A stretch of 64,000 bases of DNA from Bacteroidales bacterium (GCA_017549145.1 JAFYVM010000066.1:1-64000), one strand, 5' to 3'; positions 35,120 through 44,190 are shown, counted from the stretch's first letter. Numbers and translations are program-made. The notes: generated from the letters alone by a model not told the origin.

Positions 35120-36312
35120 TGAAAAGGTTTTTATCAGTATTTATAATCCTTGCAGGACTCATGTCTGTGTCCTGTAAGGAAAACTATGTAGCTTCGGTTA
35201 CCGAGCTACAGCTTGCAAGTGTATCTCCTGCAACCGGTTATCCTGGAGCTATCATCACTGTGTATGGCCGCAATTTTAGTAATGAATTCGGTGAGAATAA
35301 GGTGTTTATCGGCGAAAAGGAAGCGAAGGTTCTTGAGTACAATTCATGGGATCTAACCGTGGTTGCTCCAGAGCAAGAGGTGGGTACTTATTCTATTACA
35401 GTTGTGACTCCAAAGGGCTCTATTACAGGCCTTTCCTTTGACTATGTAGAGAAGCCTGAGCACGAGTATATCGTATCTACAATTGCCGGTAACGGCAAGA
35501 ATGCACATGCTGATGGCGCAGGTACAGCAGCGCAGTTCTCATTCCCTGAGGGAATCGTTCTCGACAAGGAAGGTAACCTTTGGGTGTCACAGCGTGGTAC
35601 AACTACAGCGATCCGTAAGATCGACCCTAACTTCAATGTGACAACAGTGACTACAACAGAGCTTCCATGGCATGGCTCATTTGCTCCGGATGGAAGCTAC
35701 TGGTTTGCAGGTAAACCAAAGGCAAAGATCTATAAAGTCGGTTCGGACAATGCTGTAAGCGAGGTAAATGTCACCGGTACAACTCTCAACAACCCTATGG
35801 ATGTGAGATTTGATAAGGATGGCAATGCATGGATCTGTAACCGTGGAGCAAATGAGGTCTGCAAAGTAGCCGGAACAACAGTTGTAAAGACATACGAAGT
35901 TCCAGTGAATGCCTGCATCACTTTCGATGCTAAGGGTAGAGCGATCGTAGGTTCTGAAACATCAGGATACCTCTACATGATCGACGGTGACAATGTAGTA
36001 CAGATCGCCGGTACAGGCGCAATGTCAACTTCAGGAAATCTTGACGGAACAAAGGGCGATCCTTCAACAGCTACTATCGGCTGTACATGCGGTATTTTCG
36101 CAGCGAAGGACGGCTCGGTATATTTCTGCGACCGTACTAACCTTGCAGTCCGAAAGATCACTCCTGATGAGAACGGAGACTATACAAAGGGTACTGTCAA
36201 GACACTTGTGACAGGCTCATACCCTTCAGACCTCTATGTTTCTGACGATTGCACTAGAATTTACCTCACTTGTGCTACTGCTCATGTAGTAAAATTGATA
36301 GAAATATTCTAA
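35119..36312 (+). CDS. lipoprotein with one IPT/TIG domain and an NHL-type propeller
   Basis: The 397-residue lipoprotein (Cys20 in LMSVSCKEN) has one IPT/TIG domain (about 30-110, ATGYPGAIITVYGRNFS) and a propeller with the repeats PEGIVLDKEGNLWVSQRG, MDVRFDKDGNAWICNRG and GIFAAKDGSVYFCDR. It is a shorter relative of the preceding protein with two fewer TIG domains. A surface-binding role is inferred from its position; no enzyme motif is seen. The sigma factor gene follows after 9 bases. Confidence 0.85.
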   Translation: MKRFLSVFIILAGLMSVSCKENYVASVTELQLASVSPATGYPGAIITVYGRNFSNEFGENKVFIGEKEAKVLEYNSWDLTVVAPEQEVGTYSITVVTPKGSITGLSFDYVEKPEHEYIVSTIAGNGKNAHADGAGTAAQFSFPEGIVLDKEGNLWVSQRGTTTAIRKIDPNFNVTTVTTTELPWHGSFAPDGSYWFAGKPKAKIYKVGSDNAVSEVNVTGTTLNNPMDVRFDKDGNAWICNRGANEVCKVAGTTVVKTYEVPVNACITFDAKGRAIVGSETSGYLYMIDGDNVVQIAGTGAMSTSGNLDGTKGDPSTATIGCTCGIFAAKDGSVYFCDRTNLAVRKITPDENGDYTKGTVKTLVTGSYPSDLYVSDDCTRIYLTCATAHVVKLIEIF

Positions 36313-36321
36313 TTTTGGCGT

Positions 36322-36849
36322 ATGTCTTCGGATAAGCATCTTATACGTGCCGTTAAATGCGGTGACAAGAAGAGTTTTGACGAGCTCTTTGAGAAGTACT
36401 ATGACAGGTACTTCTCCTTCGCCTGTGCATTGCTGCATGATGCGGATGCTGCCGAGGACATACTGCAGAATGTCTTTCTTAAAATCTGGATAGGTCGTGA
36501 CAGACTTGATGAGTCTCGCAATTTCGAGAGTTATCTGCTAGTATCTGTCCGAAATGAAATCTTCGACCACTTGAGACTGAAATACAATCAGACTTCTGTA
36601 CGTGACGATGTCAGCGAGAAGGAGGACGCTACCGCAGATATTGAGGCAGGTATTGCTCTTACTGAAACTTCTGCAATAATGAATCAGAAGATCAGTCAGA
36701 TGCCTCCTCAAAGGCAGCGCATCTTCATGATGTCTCGCTATGAGAATATGTCTTCAAAGGAGATTGCCGACAAACTCGGGCTTTCTGTTCGTACGGTCGA
36801 TAATCATATCTATCTGGCTTTAAGGGAATTAAAGCAAATAATATCATAA
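36322..36849 (+). CDS. ECF-type RNA polymerase sigma-70 factor
   Basis: The 175-residue protein has sigma region 2 (FEKYYDRYFSFACALL, AEDILQNVFLKIW) and region 4 with its helix-turn-helix (SSKEIADKLGLSVRTVDNHI), and no other domains. It belongs to the Bacteroidales sigma class that pairs with FecR. The usual order is sigma then fecR then susC; here fecR is 9.8 kb upstream at the head of the same gene string and sigma sits before the GH20 gene. If they pair, the sigma gene is inside its own target operon, giving positive feedback. The stop overlaps the GH20 start by one base. Confidence 0.93.
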   Translation: MSSDKHLIRAVKCGDKKSFDELFEKYYDRYFSFACALLHDADAAEDILQNVFLKIWIGRDRLDESRNFESYLLVSVRNEIFDHLRLKYNQTSVRDDVSEKEDATADIEAGIALTETSAIMNQKISQMPPQRQRIFMMSRYENMSSKEIADKLGLSVRTVDNHIYLALRELKQIIS

Positions 36850-38492
36850 TGAGAAAAATCTTTTTGTCTTGTGTGCTGGCTGTTATGGCAGTTTCGGCAT
36901 ACGCAAAGGTTACTATCGTTCCATATCCACAGCAGGTGGTTGAGAATGAAGGTAGTTACAAACTCGCAGGTGTATCGCTCCGCAGTGTAGGTGCAATCGA
37001 TGAGAGAACACAGGCTCTTGTCGAGCGTTTCGCTGCAGAACTTTCACAGGCAACCGGAAAATCAAGCAAGGTTATTAAAGGCAAGGCCGGCAAGGGAATC
37101 AACTTTATCTATGACCAGACAATGGCTGAGGAGGCCTATGTTCTCAATGTAGGTACTAAGTCTATTGATATCAAGGCCTCCTCCCTTCGCGGATTCAACT
37201 GGGCTGTTCAGTCTCTCAAGCAGATGATGCCTGTTGAAATCTATGCAGGGAAGGCTGTCGAGGATGTTGAGTGGACTGTTGGCTGCTGCCAGATTACCGA
37301 TGCGCCTCGCTTCGGATACCGCGGACTTCTTATTGATGAGGCACGTCATTTCTTCGGAATGGAGACAATCAAGGACGTGCTTGATGTAATGGAGATCCAC
37401 AAGCTCAACAAACTTCACTGGCATATCACTGACGATCAGGGATGGCGTATCGAGATCAAGAAGTATCCTCTTCTTACTCAGGTAGGTTCTATCCGTAAGG
37501 AAACTCTAGTTGGACACCTCCGTCGCAGCACAGTATATGACGGTACACCATATGGTGAGGGAATGTGGTATACTCAGGATCAGATTAGAGAGATTGTAGA
37601 GTATGCTGCTACTAAGGGTATTGATATCATTCCTGAAATTGACCTACCAGGCCATATGCAGGCTGCGCTTACAGCATATCCTTATCTTGGATGTACTGGA
37701 GGGCCGTATGAAGTATGGACAAAGTGGGGAGTGTCAAAGGACGTTCTCTGTATCGGTAAGGAGACAACAATGGAGTTTATCCTTGACGTACTTTCTGAGG
37801 TTTGCGACCTCTTCCCGTCAAAGTTTATCCACATCGGCGGTGATGAGTGTCCTAAGGTTAAGTGGGCGGAATGTCCTCATTGCCAGCAGAAGATTCTGGA
37901 ACTTGGAATCAAGGCTGACGAAAAGCACTCGGCAGAGCATTTCCTCCAGAGCTATGTCACAGCACGCGCAGAGCAGTATCTTGCAACACGCGGACGTAGA
38001 CTCATCGGTTGGGATGAGATTCTTGAAGGCGAACTTGCACCGGATGCAACAGTTATGTCATGGAGAGGAACAAAGGGTGGCGAGGCAGCTGTAAAGCTTG
38101 GTCATGATGTCATTATGACTCCATACCAGTACCTTTACCTTGATTACTATCAGTCAAAGGAGCAGGATAAGGAGCCTCTTGCAATCGGAGGTTATGTGCC
38201 AGTTGAGAAATGCTACTCGTTCGAGCCGTTCACAGATGAGATGACTCCTGAGCAGAAGGAACATATTCTCGGCGTGCAGGCTAACCTTTGGACTGAGTAT
38301 ATCGGTGATCAGGACTACCTTGAATACATGCTTCTTCCAAGACTTTCAGCCCTCAGCGAGGTGCAGTGGTGCGCACCGGAGAACAAGATTTGGGAACGCT
38401 ACCTTGACAGCGTTGACGAGGTTATAAATATATATGAGACAGCTGGATACAATCCTGCAAAGCATGTTCTTGCCGTTCAGAAAGCAAAATAA
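36849..38492 (+). CDS. GH20 beta-N-acetylhexosaminidase
   Basis: The 547-residue protein has a signal peptide (cut near residue 19), a GH20b N-terminal domain and a GH20 TIM barrel. The catalytic pair is D332-E333 in IHIGGDECPK; supporting motifs are LNKLHWHITDDQGWRIEIK and IIPEIDLPGHMQAA. Family members release terminal GlcNAc or GalNAc from glycans by substrate-assisted catalysis. No lipobox is visible, so it is probably periplasmic. With the NAGPA-type enzymes upstream it suggests a GlcNAc-containing ligand. Its translation is coupled to the sigma gene. Confidence 0.95.
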   Translation: MRKIFLSCVLAVMAVSAYAKVTIVPYPQQVVENEGSYKLAGVSLRSVGAIDERTQALVERFAAELSQATGKSSKVIKGKAGKGINFIYDQTMAEEAYVLNVGTKSIDIKASSLRGFNWAVQSLKQMMPVEIYAGKAVEDVEWTVGCCQITDAPRFGYRGLLIDEARHFFGMETIKDVLDVMEIHKLNKLHWHITDDQGWRIEIKKYPLLTQVGSIRKETLVGHLRRSTVYDGTPYGEGMWYTQDQIREIVEYAATKGIDIIPEIDLPGHMQAALTAYPYLGCTGGPYEVWTKWGVSKDVLCIGKETTMEFILDVLSEVCDLFPSKFIHIGGDECPKVKWAECPHCQQKILELGIKADEKHSAEHFLQSYVTARAEQYLATRGRRLIGWDEILEGELAPDATVMSWRGTKGGEAAVKLGHDVIMTPYQYLYLDYYQSKEQDKEPLAIGGYVPVEKCYSFEPFTDEMTPEQKEHILGVQANLWTEYIGDQDYLEYMLLPRLSALSEVQWCAPENKIWERYLDSVDEVINIYETAGYNPAKHVLAVQKAK

Positions 38493-38512
38493 CGACTAAT
38501 AACTGAATACTT

Positions 38513-38671
38513 ATGAAATTTAAAACAGCAACCACGGGTGATCTTCCTGTTTACGGAGGAAATCTCGTCTACAAGAGCCCAGACATAACTCTTGTGGAAA
38601 TCAATTCTGAAGGCATGCTTTGCCTCAGCGGACAGAATCAGGAGTTTAATGAAGAGGTTTTCCCTTGGTAA
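38513..38671 (+). CDS. small 52-residue protein, function unknown
   Basis: An ATG at 38513 opens 52 codons ending in TAA at 38669-38671. The product starts MKFKTATTGDLPVYGG, continues LVYKSPDITLVEINSEG, then MLCLSGQNQEFNEEVFPW. It has no signal peptide or membrane segment, is acidic at the C-terminus and ends in Trp. Three points favour a real gene: it lies 20 bases after GH20 in the same direction, fills the gap to the next gene, and its stop codon overlaps the strong ribosome-binding site of that gene. I recall small Bacteroidales proteins with a YxxP...EI..EG.LC.SG pattern, but I know no function for them. Confidence 0.65.
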   Translation: MKFKTATTGDLPVYGGNLVYKSPDITLVEINSEGMLCLSGQNQEFNEEVFPW

Positions 38672-38683
38672 GGAGGTATGATT

Positions 38684-40561
38684 ATGAAGACAAACAGAAT
38701 CGTTTTGATGGCGCTCGCATGCGTAGCTGCCATTTCCTGTGCCAAGGAAATCGAGACTCCTTCCACAGTATCGGCAACATCATTCGTTGCAGAAAAAGAA
38801 GATTTTACAACAACTAAGGCTGTTCTCAACGGCAAGAAGGTTGAGTGGACAGCAGGTGATCAGGTTGCAGTATACGGTGACGCTGGCGCAGTGAAGTTTA
38901 CAACAGCTGCTGCAGGCGCTTCTGCAACATTTACATCAGAGGCGGCAGTAACAGGTTCATCATTCCTTATGGTGTCTCCATTTAGCGCAGCTAAGGGTGT
39001 TCAGAATGGTAAGCTCCTTGTGACTGTACCTGAAAATCAGGCCCCGGTTGCTGGTTCATTTGATCCTGCTGCGGGTATTTCTGTAGCATCTGCTGCGGAT
39101 TTCAATCAGGGCGTATCATTTAAGAATGCAATGGCGCTCCTTAAGATCAATATACCTAGTGTTCTTGGCGGAAAGGTAGTTAAAATTACTGTTGAGGCTA
39201 AGAATGGTGAGGCTCTTGCGGGTGATATTCTTGTTGATCCATCTACAAAAGCTAACTCGGTAAGTGCAAATGGCAAGTCTGCAGTGAACCTCCTTACAGC
39301 GCCTTCAATGGCTGCTGCAAACTATTATGTTGCAGTTCGTCCTTGCGCAGTTGCTACGGGTGTGAAGGTGACAGTCCTCCTCGGTGATAAGACTGTTTAC
39401 ACTCGCGAATCTGCATCTGCATTCGAGTTTGAGGCAAATACAATCTATGACATGGGTGTTGTAGGAGTTACAGGATGGTCAATGACTACAACTGAATACT
39501 CTGTAGCTACAGTTCTCGGTTCGGTATCAGCGACATCAAACAACGAGATCAAGACAGGAACAGGTTCTGCAGCTCGTCTTAGAAGTGCACAGGACATTGA
39601 TAAGGCTCCGGATGGAAACTTCTGGATCACAACACGTTTTGATAAACCAAATCACGGTATATGGAAGATGACTCCGGACTACACACTTTCAAAGATTGCT
39701 GTTGTAGCGGATGATGCGGATCTAACGGGAGCTCACCCATGGGGCGCTTCGTTTGACGCAAATGGCAAATATATCTTTGCTGCCAAGGCTGTTGCGAAGG
39801 TTATGACATGTTCTGCTGATGGTGCTGTAGATGTTATTGCCCTTAAGAATGGTGATGCAAACTACTCGGTGTCCAACCCTATGGAGGTGAAATTTGACGC
39901 ACAGGGTAATATGTTCGTTCTCTACAGAAAGAAACTTGTTAAGTTCAACGGATATACTGTGGCAAAGGAATGGACTCTTCCAGAGGAATACACTGATGCC
40001 TTCTGTTTCACTGCAGACTATAGCAAGGCCCTTGTATTCGGTTATATGAAGGTTTATCAGATCGATCTTAATGACCCAGCTGCAGAGGTTAAGGTTATTG
40101 CCGGCGGTGCATCTAAGCATACAAATGCTTCAACTTACAAAGATGGTGAAATGGGCAAACCGTTGACAGCTACATTCAACACTTGTTATGATGCAATGTG
40201 CCTCGCAGACGGTACAATTCTCTTTGGTGATGCTGCAGCAAAGACTATGCGTCTTATGATACCAGATGTATACGGAAACTTTGAGAATGCTACTATCAAG
40301 ACTATCCTTGGCGGCGCATGGAGCGGTGGCGCGGCAGCAAACGCTCAGGCAACTAATGCAAAGGACGGAAAGGGTACTGCCGGTCTCCTTTCATCACCTG
40401 GCGGATTGACATTCGACGCACAGGGTAATGTCCTCTTCGTAGATGGTCTCCAGAATGGTATGATCCGCAAGATGACATGGACAAGCGTTACCGAAAATTG
40501 TAGTATGAATGGAAGTCATCAGGATTATGCAGGTACTGACGGTATGGTTTCAATCTTTTAA
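38684..40561 (+). CDS. lipoprotein, fimbrillin-like N-domain fused to NHL-type propeller
   Basis: The 625-residue lipoprotein (Cys near residue 19 in VAAISCAKE) has an N-terminal part of about 250 residues resembling Bacteroidales fimbrillin/Mfa-type proteins (VEWTAGDQVAVYG, then FLMVSPFSAAKG and a beta-rich domain). The C-terminal part is an NHL-like propeller (DIDKAPDGNFWITTRF, GASFDANGKYIFAAK, GGLTFDAQGNVLFVDG). An AAGGAGG site at 38670-38676 is followed by ATGs at 38678 and 38684; the 7-base spacing favours 38684. No catalytic residues are visible; a surface-binding or structural role is inferred. Confidence 0.8.
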   Translation: MKTNRIVLMALACVAAISCAKEIETPSTVSATSFVAEKEDFTTTKAVLNGKKVEWTAGDQVAVYGDAGAVKFTTAAAGASATFTSEAAVTGSSFLMVSPFSAAKGVQNGKLLVTVPENQAPVAGSFDPAAGISVASAADFNQGVSFKNAMALLKINIPSVLGGKVVKITVEAKNGEALAGDILVDPSTKANSVSANGKSAVNLLTAPSMAAANYYVAVRPCAVATGVKVTVLLGDKTVYTRESASAFEFEANTIYDMGVVGVTGWSMTTTEYSVATVLGSVSATSNNEIKTGTGSAARLRSAQDIDKAPDGNFWITTRFDKPNHGIWKMTPDYTLSKIAVVADDADLTGAHPWGASFDANGKYIFAAKAVAKVMTCSADGAVDVIALKNGDANYSVSNPMEVKFDAQGNMFVLYRKKLVKFNGYTVAKEWTLPEEYTDAFCFTADYSKALVFGYMKVYQIDLNDPAAEVKVIAGGASKHTNASTYKDGEMGKPLTATFNTCYDAMCLADGTILFGDAAAKTMRLMIPDVYGNFENATIKTILGGAWSGGAAANAQATNAKDGKGTAGLLSSPGGLTFDAQGNVLFVDGLQNGMIRKMTWTSVTENCSMNGSHQDYAGTDGMVSIF

Positions 40562-40572
40562 TTAGAACGGAC

Positions 40573-42303
40573 ATGAAAAAAATTACATTATATACTCTGT
40601 CACTTGCAGCAATAATGTCTATAAGCTGCGCAAAAGAAGAAGCTCCAGAGGTGGTCTGTGGCAATCCTGTAGTGTTTGAGGCTGCTCTTGGTGATGCGGA
40701 TTCAAAGGCTATCTTGACTGAGGGTGCAAGTTCATCTAAGGTGTCGTGGGAGGCTGGTGATCAGGTGTCTCTCTGGGCTGAATCAAAGATGTATCAGTAT
40801 AAAGCAGATAAAAGTGCTGCAGTGTCAACCCTTAGTCCTATGGCGGGATCATCACTCGCAGACGAGTATTTTGCTCTCTATCCATATGATGCAACAGCTA
40901 CACTTGCATCAGGAGTGATTACTACTACACTTCCATCTGTACAGACAGCAAAATTAGGGTCATTCTCTCATCATCTTGCTGTATCTTATTCGACATCACT
41001 TTCACTCGGATTCATGAATGTATGCGGACTTTTCAGAATTGATATTACTGAGCCTGCTGTTACAAAGATTGAGTTCAAAGGTAATGCAAATGAGACTGTT
41101 GCAGGTGAGATTGCAATTACTGTGGGCGATAAACCGACATGGAGTGCTGTTTCTGGAGCGAAGACAGTTACCCTTTCTGCAGGTGAGGGTAAGTTCCTTC
41201 AGACAGGTGCATACTATCTTGCAATTCTTCCACAGGACTTTAATTCGGGTGTAACAGTTACCACATATTATAATGATAATACTACTTATGTGAAGACTGT
41301 GACTGAGAAAGTGTCGCTTGTTCCATCTGGAGCTATTGCCGCAACTATTGCATCAGGACAGTGGAAATACGAAGAGCTTCTATCATTAGGCGGATATGCC
41401 CCAGAGGATCTTGTAAGAGATGCAGACGGCAATTTCATATATACGACTCGTGCGACAGTTCATGGAATCTGGAAGTATGAGGTTGCCTCAAATACTAAAA
41501 CTCCGATTGCAGTATATTCTAACTCATCTACAACTGACTATCCAAATGAGCACAACGCTGCTTTGAACGGTCAGGCTCCATGGGGAATTGCTTTGGATTC
41601 TAAAGGGACAATTTATTATGCGGCAAAGGCAAAAGGCAAACTCATGACCTGTACAGGTAAGGCTGCTGTTAGCGAGTATATCGTAAAGGAAACAGCGGAT
41701 GCTACATCCGGCATGTCACTGCCTAATATCATGAAAATTGCATTTGATGCTGCTGATAATATGTATGTTCTTGTTAGAGGTTCAGGTGCAGGTCTTGGAT
41801 TCGTTTTGAAGGTGAAGAACAATGTCGTTCTCAAGAGATGGGATCTTACGCAATATCTATATGAGTTTATGTGTATCAGTTATGACAAGACTAAACTGTT
41901 CCTTTTCCCAAACAGTTCAGGACTTATTCAGATGATTGACCTTACTACAGGCACAATGACAAAGGTGGCCGGAAGCGGTACGCAGCACACCGCCGCAGCT
42001 TCATACAGTGATGGCGTACCTGGCAATCCATTTACTGCATCTCTTGGACAGTGTGAAGGTGCCGTATGTGATGCTAACGGAACAATATATTTCACAGATG
42101 CAGCAAAGGGTAAGACCATCAGAATGTTTACTCCTGACGCAAATGGAGACTATAGCAAGGGTACTATTAGAACAATTCTAGGAACACCTTATAGTAATGC
42201 AGTCCTTCCATATCCTAACGGTATTGAGTTGGCCGCTGATGGTAAGACGTTCTATTATCTCGAAAATGGCGGTAAGATACGTAAGGTATCTTATGTGAGA
42301 TAA
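40573..42303 (+). CDS. lipoprotein, fimbrillin-like N-domain fused to NHL-type propeller
   Basis: The 576-residue lipoprotein (Cys near residue 20 in MSISCAKEE) has the same plan as its neighbour: a fimbrillin-like N-domain (KVSWEAGDQVSLWAE, then EYFALYPYDATATLA) and a propeller. The propeller is closer to that of the TIG protein at 33359 than to the adjacent one: both carry YVLVRGSGAG-type, AASYSDGVPGNPFTA-type and ILGTPYSNAVLPYPNG-type segments. This is the last gene of the locus and is closed by a strong terminator. Confidence 0.8.
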   Translation: MKKITLYTLSLAAIMSISCAKEEAPEVVCGNPVVFEAALGDADSKAILTEGASSSKVSWEAGDQVSLWAESKMYQYKADKSAAVSTLSPMAGSSLADEYFALYPYDATATLASGVITTTLPSVQTAKLGSFSHHLAVSYSTSLSLGFMNVCGLFRIDITEPAVTKIEFKGNANETVAGEIAITVGDKPTWSAVSGAKTVTLSAGEGKFLQTGAYYLAILPQDFNSGVTVTTYYNDNTTYVKTVTEKVSLVPSGAIAATIASGQWKYEELLSLGGYAPEDLVRDADGNFIYTTRATVHGIWKYEVASNTKTPIAVYSNSSTTDYPNEHNAALNGQAPWGIALDSKGTIYYAAKAKGKLMTCTGKAAVSEYIVKETADATSGMSLPNIMKIAFDAADNMYVLVRGSGAGLGFVLKVKNNVVLKRWDLTQYLYEFMCISYDKTKLFLFPNSSGLIQMIDLTTGTMTKVAGSGTQHTAAASYSDGVPGNPFTASLGQCEGAVCDANGTIYFTDAAKGKTIRMFTPDANGDYSKGTIRTILGTPYSNAVLPYPNGIELAADGKTFYYLENGGKIRKVSYVR

Positions 42304-42320
42304 GCCTTGAATAAAACAAA

Positions 42321-42367
42321 TGCTGGTGACTAATCAGTCGTAAGACTTTTTAGTCACCAGCACTGTT
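42321..42367. terminator. strong hairpin terminator between convergent genes
   Basis: A 13-bp perfect stem (TGCTGGTGACTAA at 42321-42333 with its complement at 42350-42362) lies 17 bases after the propeller gene and 14 bases after the convergent PAP2 gene. T-rich tracts follow on both strands, so it probably ends both transcripts. Confidence 0.8.
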
Positions 42368-42376
42368 TTATAGTAT

Positions 42377-42976
42377 TTAATATTTTTTGTTAGCAATGCT
42401 GACTGCGAGGCCAAGTGTGAGGCCGATGATCAGGCCTGCGATTGTGCCTACGATGACGTCTCCGAGGTAGTGCTTGCCGACGAAGATGCGGCTGATTCCT
42501 ACCAATGCTGCCCATGTGAACATAAACCAGCCGTACCACTTGATGATCTTTACATCTGCTGGGTTAGATGAGTCAGCAAGACCTTTCTTCAGACCAAGCC
42601 AGGTACATCCTGCCAGCCCGAAGGAGTTGGCTGCATGTGCCGAGAAGAAACTATAACCACCTCCTAGTTCAAGGATGTTCAGACCGTTTCCGACCATGAA
42701 CTCATCGTGTAAAGGTCGGATACGTGCTACGGTGTGCTTGATAAGATTTGCGAACTGATCGCAGAATACGATAGTCAGAATCGTTCCAAGAATCAGCATG
42801 CCGCCTTTCTTCCAGCCTAGCTTCCAGATGATCAGCGCAAGTATCGCCGCATAGAGCGGTACCCACACAAGCTTCATAGAAAGGAAGGCCCAGATGGGAT
42901 CGCTGAATGCTGAATTCCAACTGTTGATTGTTAGGGTAATCTGCTGGTCAAGATGATGAACGTTTTGCCAGAACAT
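42377..42976 (-). CDS. PAP2-family membrane phosphatase
   Basis: The 199-residue protein has about five transmembrane segments and the three PAP2 motifs: KHTVARIRP, YSFFSAHAAN (a PSGH variant with the first catalytic His) and SRIFVGKHYLGDV with the second His and Asp. Members dephosphorylate lipid phosphates such as undecaprenyl pyrophosphate or phosphatidic acid. Its ATG overlaps the obg stop by one base, so it is the second gene of an obg unit. Confidence 0.92.
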   Translation of the reverse strand: MFWQNVHHLDQQITLTINSWNSAFSDPIWAFLSMKLVWVPLYAAILALIIWKLGWKKGGMLILGTILTIVFCDQFANLIKHTVARIRPLHDEFMVGNGLNILELGGGYSFFSAHAANSFGLAGCTWLGLKKGLADSSNPADVKIIKWYGWFMFTWAALVGISRIFVGKHYLGDVIVGTIAGLIIGLTLGLAVSIANKKY

Positions 42977-44073
42977 TATTCTTCGTCCTCTTCGTTATTG
43001 TTGAACTGCTGGTAATATGGATGATCCGATACATCCGGAAGAGTAGGGAGTTCTACCTCATTCTCCACCTCTACCTCATTTCCTGACTGTAGAGCATCCC
43101 AAAGCATATTCTTCAAATCGCTGATTCCTTCCTGTGTGAATGATGAGATGAATACATGAGGAATATCCTCAGGAAGCTGAGCTGCAATTTCCTCCTTGAG
43201 CTGCTCATCAAGCATATCAGACTTAGTGATTGCAAGTACGCGGTCCTTAACAAGAAGCTCAGGATTGTATTCTCGCAACTCATTAAGAAGTACCTCATAA
43301 CCCTCGCGGATGTCGTCCTGGTCAGCTGCAACCATGAAAAGGAGGATAGAGTTACGCTCGATATGTCTGAGGAATCGCATACCGATACCCTTGCCCTCGT
43401 GTGCTCCCTCGATGATACCTGGGATGTCTGCCATTACGAATGACTTGTCATCATAGTAGCTTACGATACCGAGGTTTGGCTCGAGAGTGGTGAATGGATA
43501 GTCTGCAATCTTAGGTTTGGCAGCAGATACCGTAGAAAGAAGGGTAGACTTACCTGCGTTAGGGAAACCTACGAGACCAACGTCAGCAAGGAGCTTGAGT
43601 TCAAGGATGAACCATCCCTCTTCGCATGGCTCTCCCGGCTGTGAGTATCTAGGAGTCTGGTTGGTCGCAGTCTTGAAGTTATTGTTTCCAAGTCCGCCAC
43701 GACCACCTTTCACAAGTATTCTCTCCTCAAATGGCTCTACCATCTCGAACAGAATCTCACCGGTCTCTGCATTCTTTGCTACAGTTCCGAGTGGAACGTC
43801 AAGGATGATGTCCTCTCCGTTCTTACCTGTCTGCAACTGTCCACTTCCTGATGCACCATGCTCAGCCATGATGTGCTTGCGGTACTTCAAGTGGATAAGT
43901 GTCCAGAACTGCGGATTCGCTCTAAGGATGATGTGACCTCCACGTCCACCATCTCCTCCATCGGGACCGCCCTTTGGAACATACTTCTCTCTTCTCATAT
44001 GAGTAGAGCCAGGGCCACCATTACCTGAACGGCAATAGATCTTTACATAATCAATAAAATTTGAATCCGCCAT
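42976..44073 (-). CDS. obg: Obg/CgtA-family GTPase
   Basis: Obg is an essential GTPase linked to large-subunit ribosome assembly and stress control. The 365-residue protein has the glycine-rich Obg fold (1 to about 160, for example [12 protein letters not shown]). The G domain follows, with G1 GFPNAGKST (169-177), G3 DIPG (216-219), G4 TKSD and a G5-like SSFTQEG, then a short acidic C-terminus without the OCT domain. The start at 44073 gives the conserved [12 protein letters not shown]; an in-frame ATG at 44136 would include the promoter box. Confidence 0.97.
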   Translation of the reverse strand: MADSNFIDYVKIYCRSGNGGPGSTHMRREKYVPKGGPDGGDGGRGGHIILRANPQFWTLIHLKYRKHIMAEHGASGSGQLQTGKNGEDIILDVPLGTVAKNAETGEILFEMVEPFEERILVKGGRGGLGNNNFKTATNQTPRYSQPGEPCEEGWFILELKLLADVGLVGFPNAGKSTLLSTVSAAKPKIADYPFTTLEPNLGIVSYYDDKSFVMADIPGIIEGAHEGKGIGMRFLRHIERNSILLFMVAADQDDIREGYEVLLNELREYNPELLVKDRVLAITKSDMLDEQLKEEIAAQLPEDIPHVFISSFTQEGISDLKNMLWDALQSGNEVEVENEVELPTLPDVSDHPYYQQFNNNEEDEE

Positions 44074-44112
44074 AATATATTGTAAGTCAATTAAATAATC
44101 TAAAAACGTATC

Positions 44113-44155
44113 GAGCCTACCAGGCTCAATCTGCAAAGATAGTTATTCTTTGCAG
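44113..44155. repeat. two hairpins in the obg leader and divergent promoter region
   Basis: GAGCCT and AGGCTC (44113-44127) form a 6-bp stem with a 3-base loop. CTGCAAAG and CTTTGCAG (44131-44155) form an 8-bp palindrome that includes the minus-strand -7 box. The second could be an operator or a chance effect of two mirror-image promoter boxes. Confidence 0.4.
44134..44141 (-). promoter_or_regulatory. -7 promoter box for obg
   Basis: On the minus strand it reads TATCTTTG, an exact TAnnTTTG match, 61 bases before the obg start at 44073. Confidence 0.5.
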
Positions 44156-44162
44156 ATTTTTC

Positions 44163-44170
44163 TAAATTTG
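44163..44170 (+). promoter_or_regulatory. -7 promoter box for the sialidase gene
   Basis: TAAATTTG, 20 bases before the start codon at 44191, back-to-back with the obg box. Confidence 0.5.
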
Positions 44171-44190
44171 CAGTTGCCAAACAGCAAATC

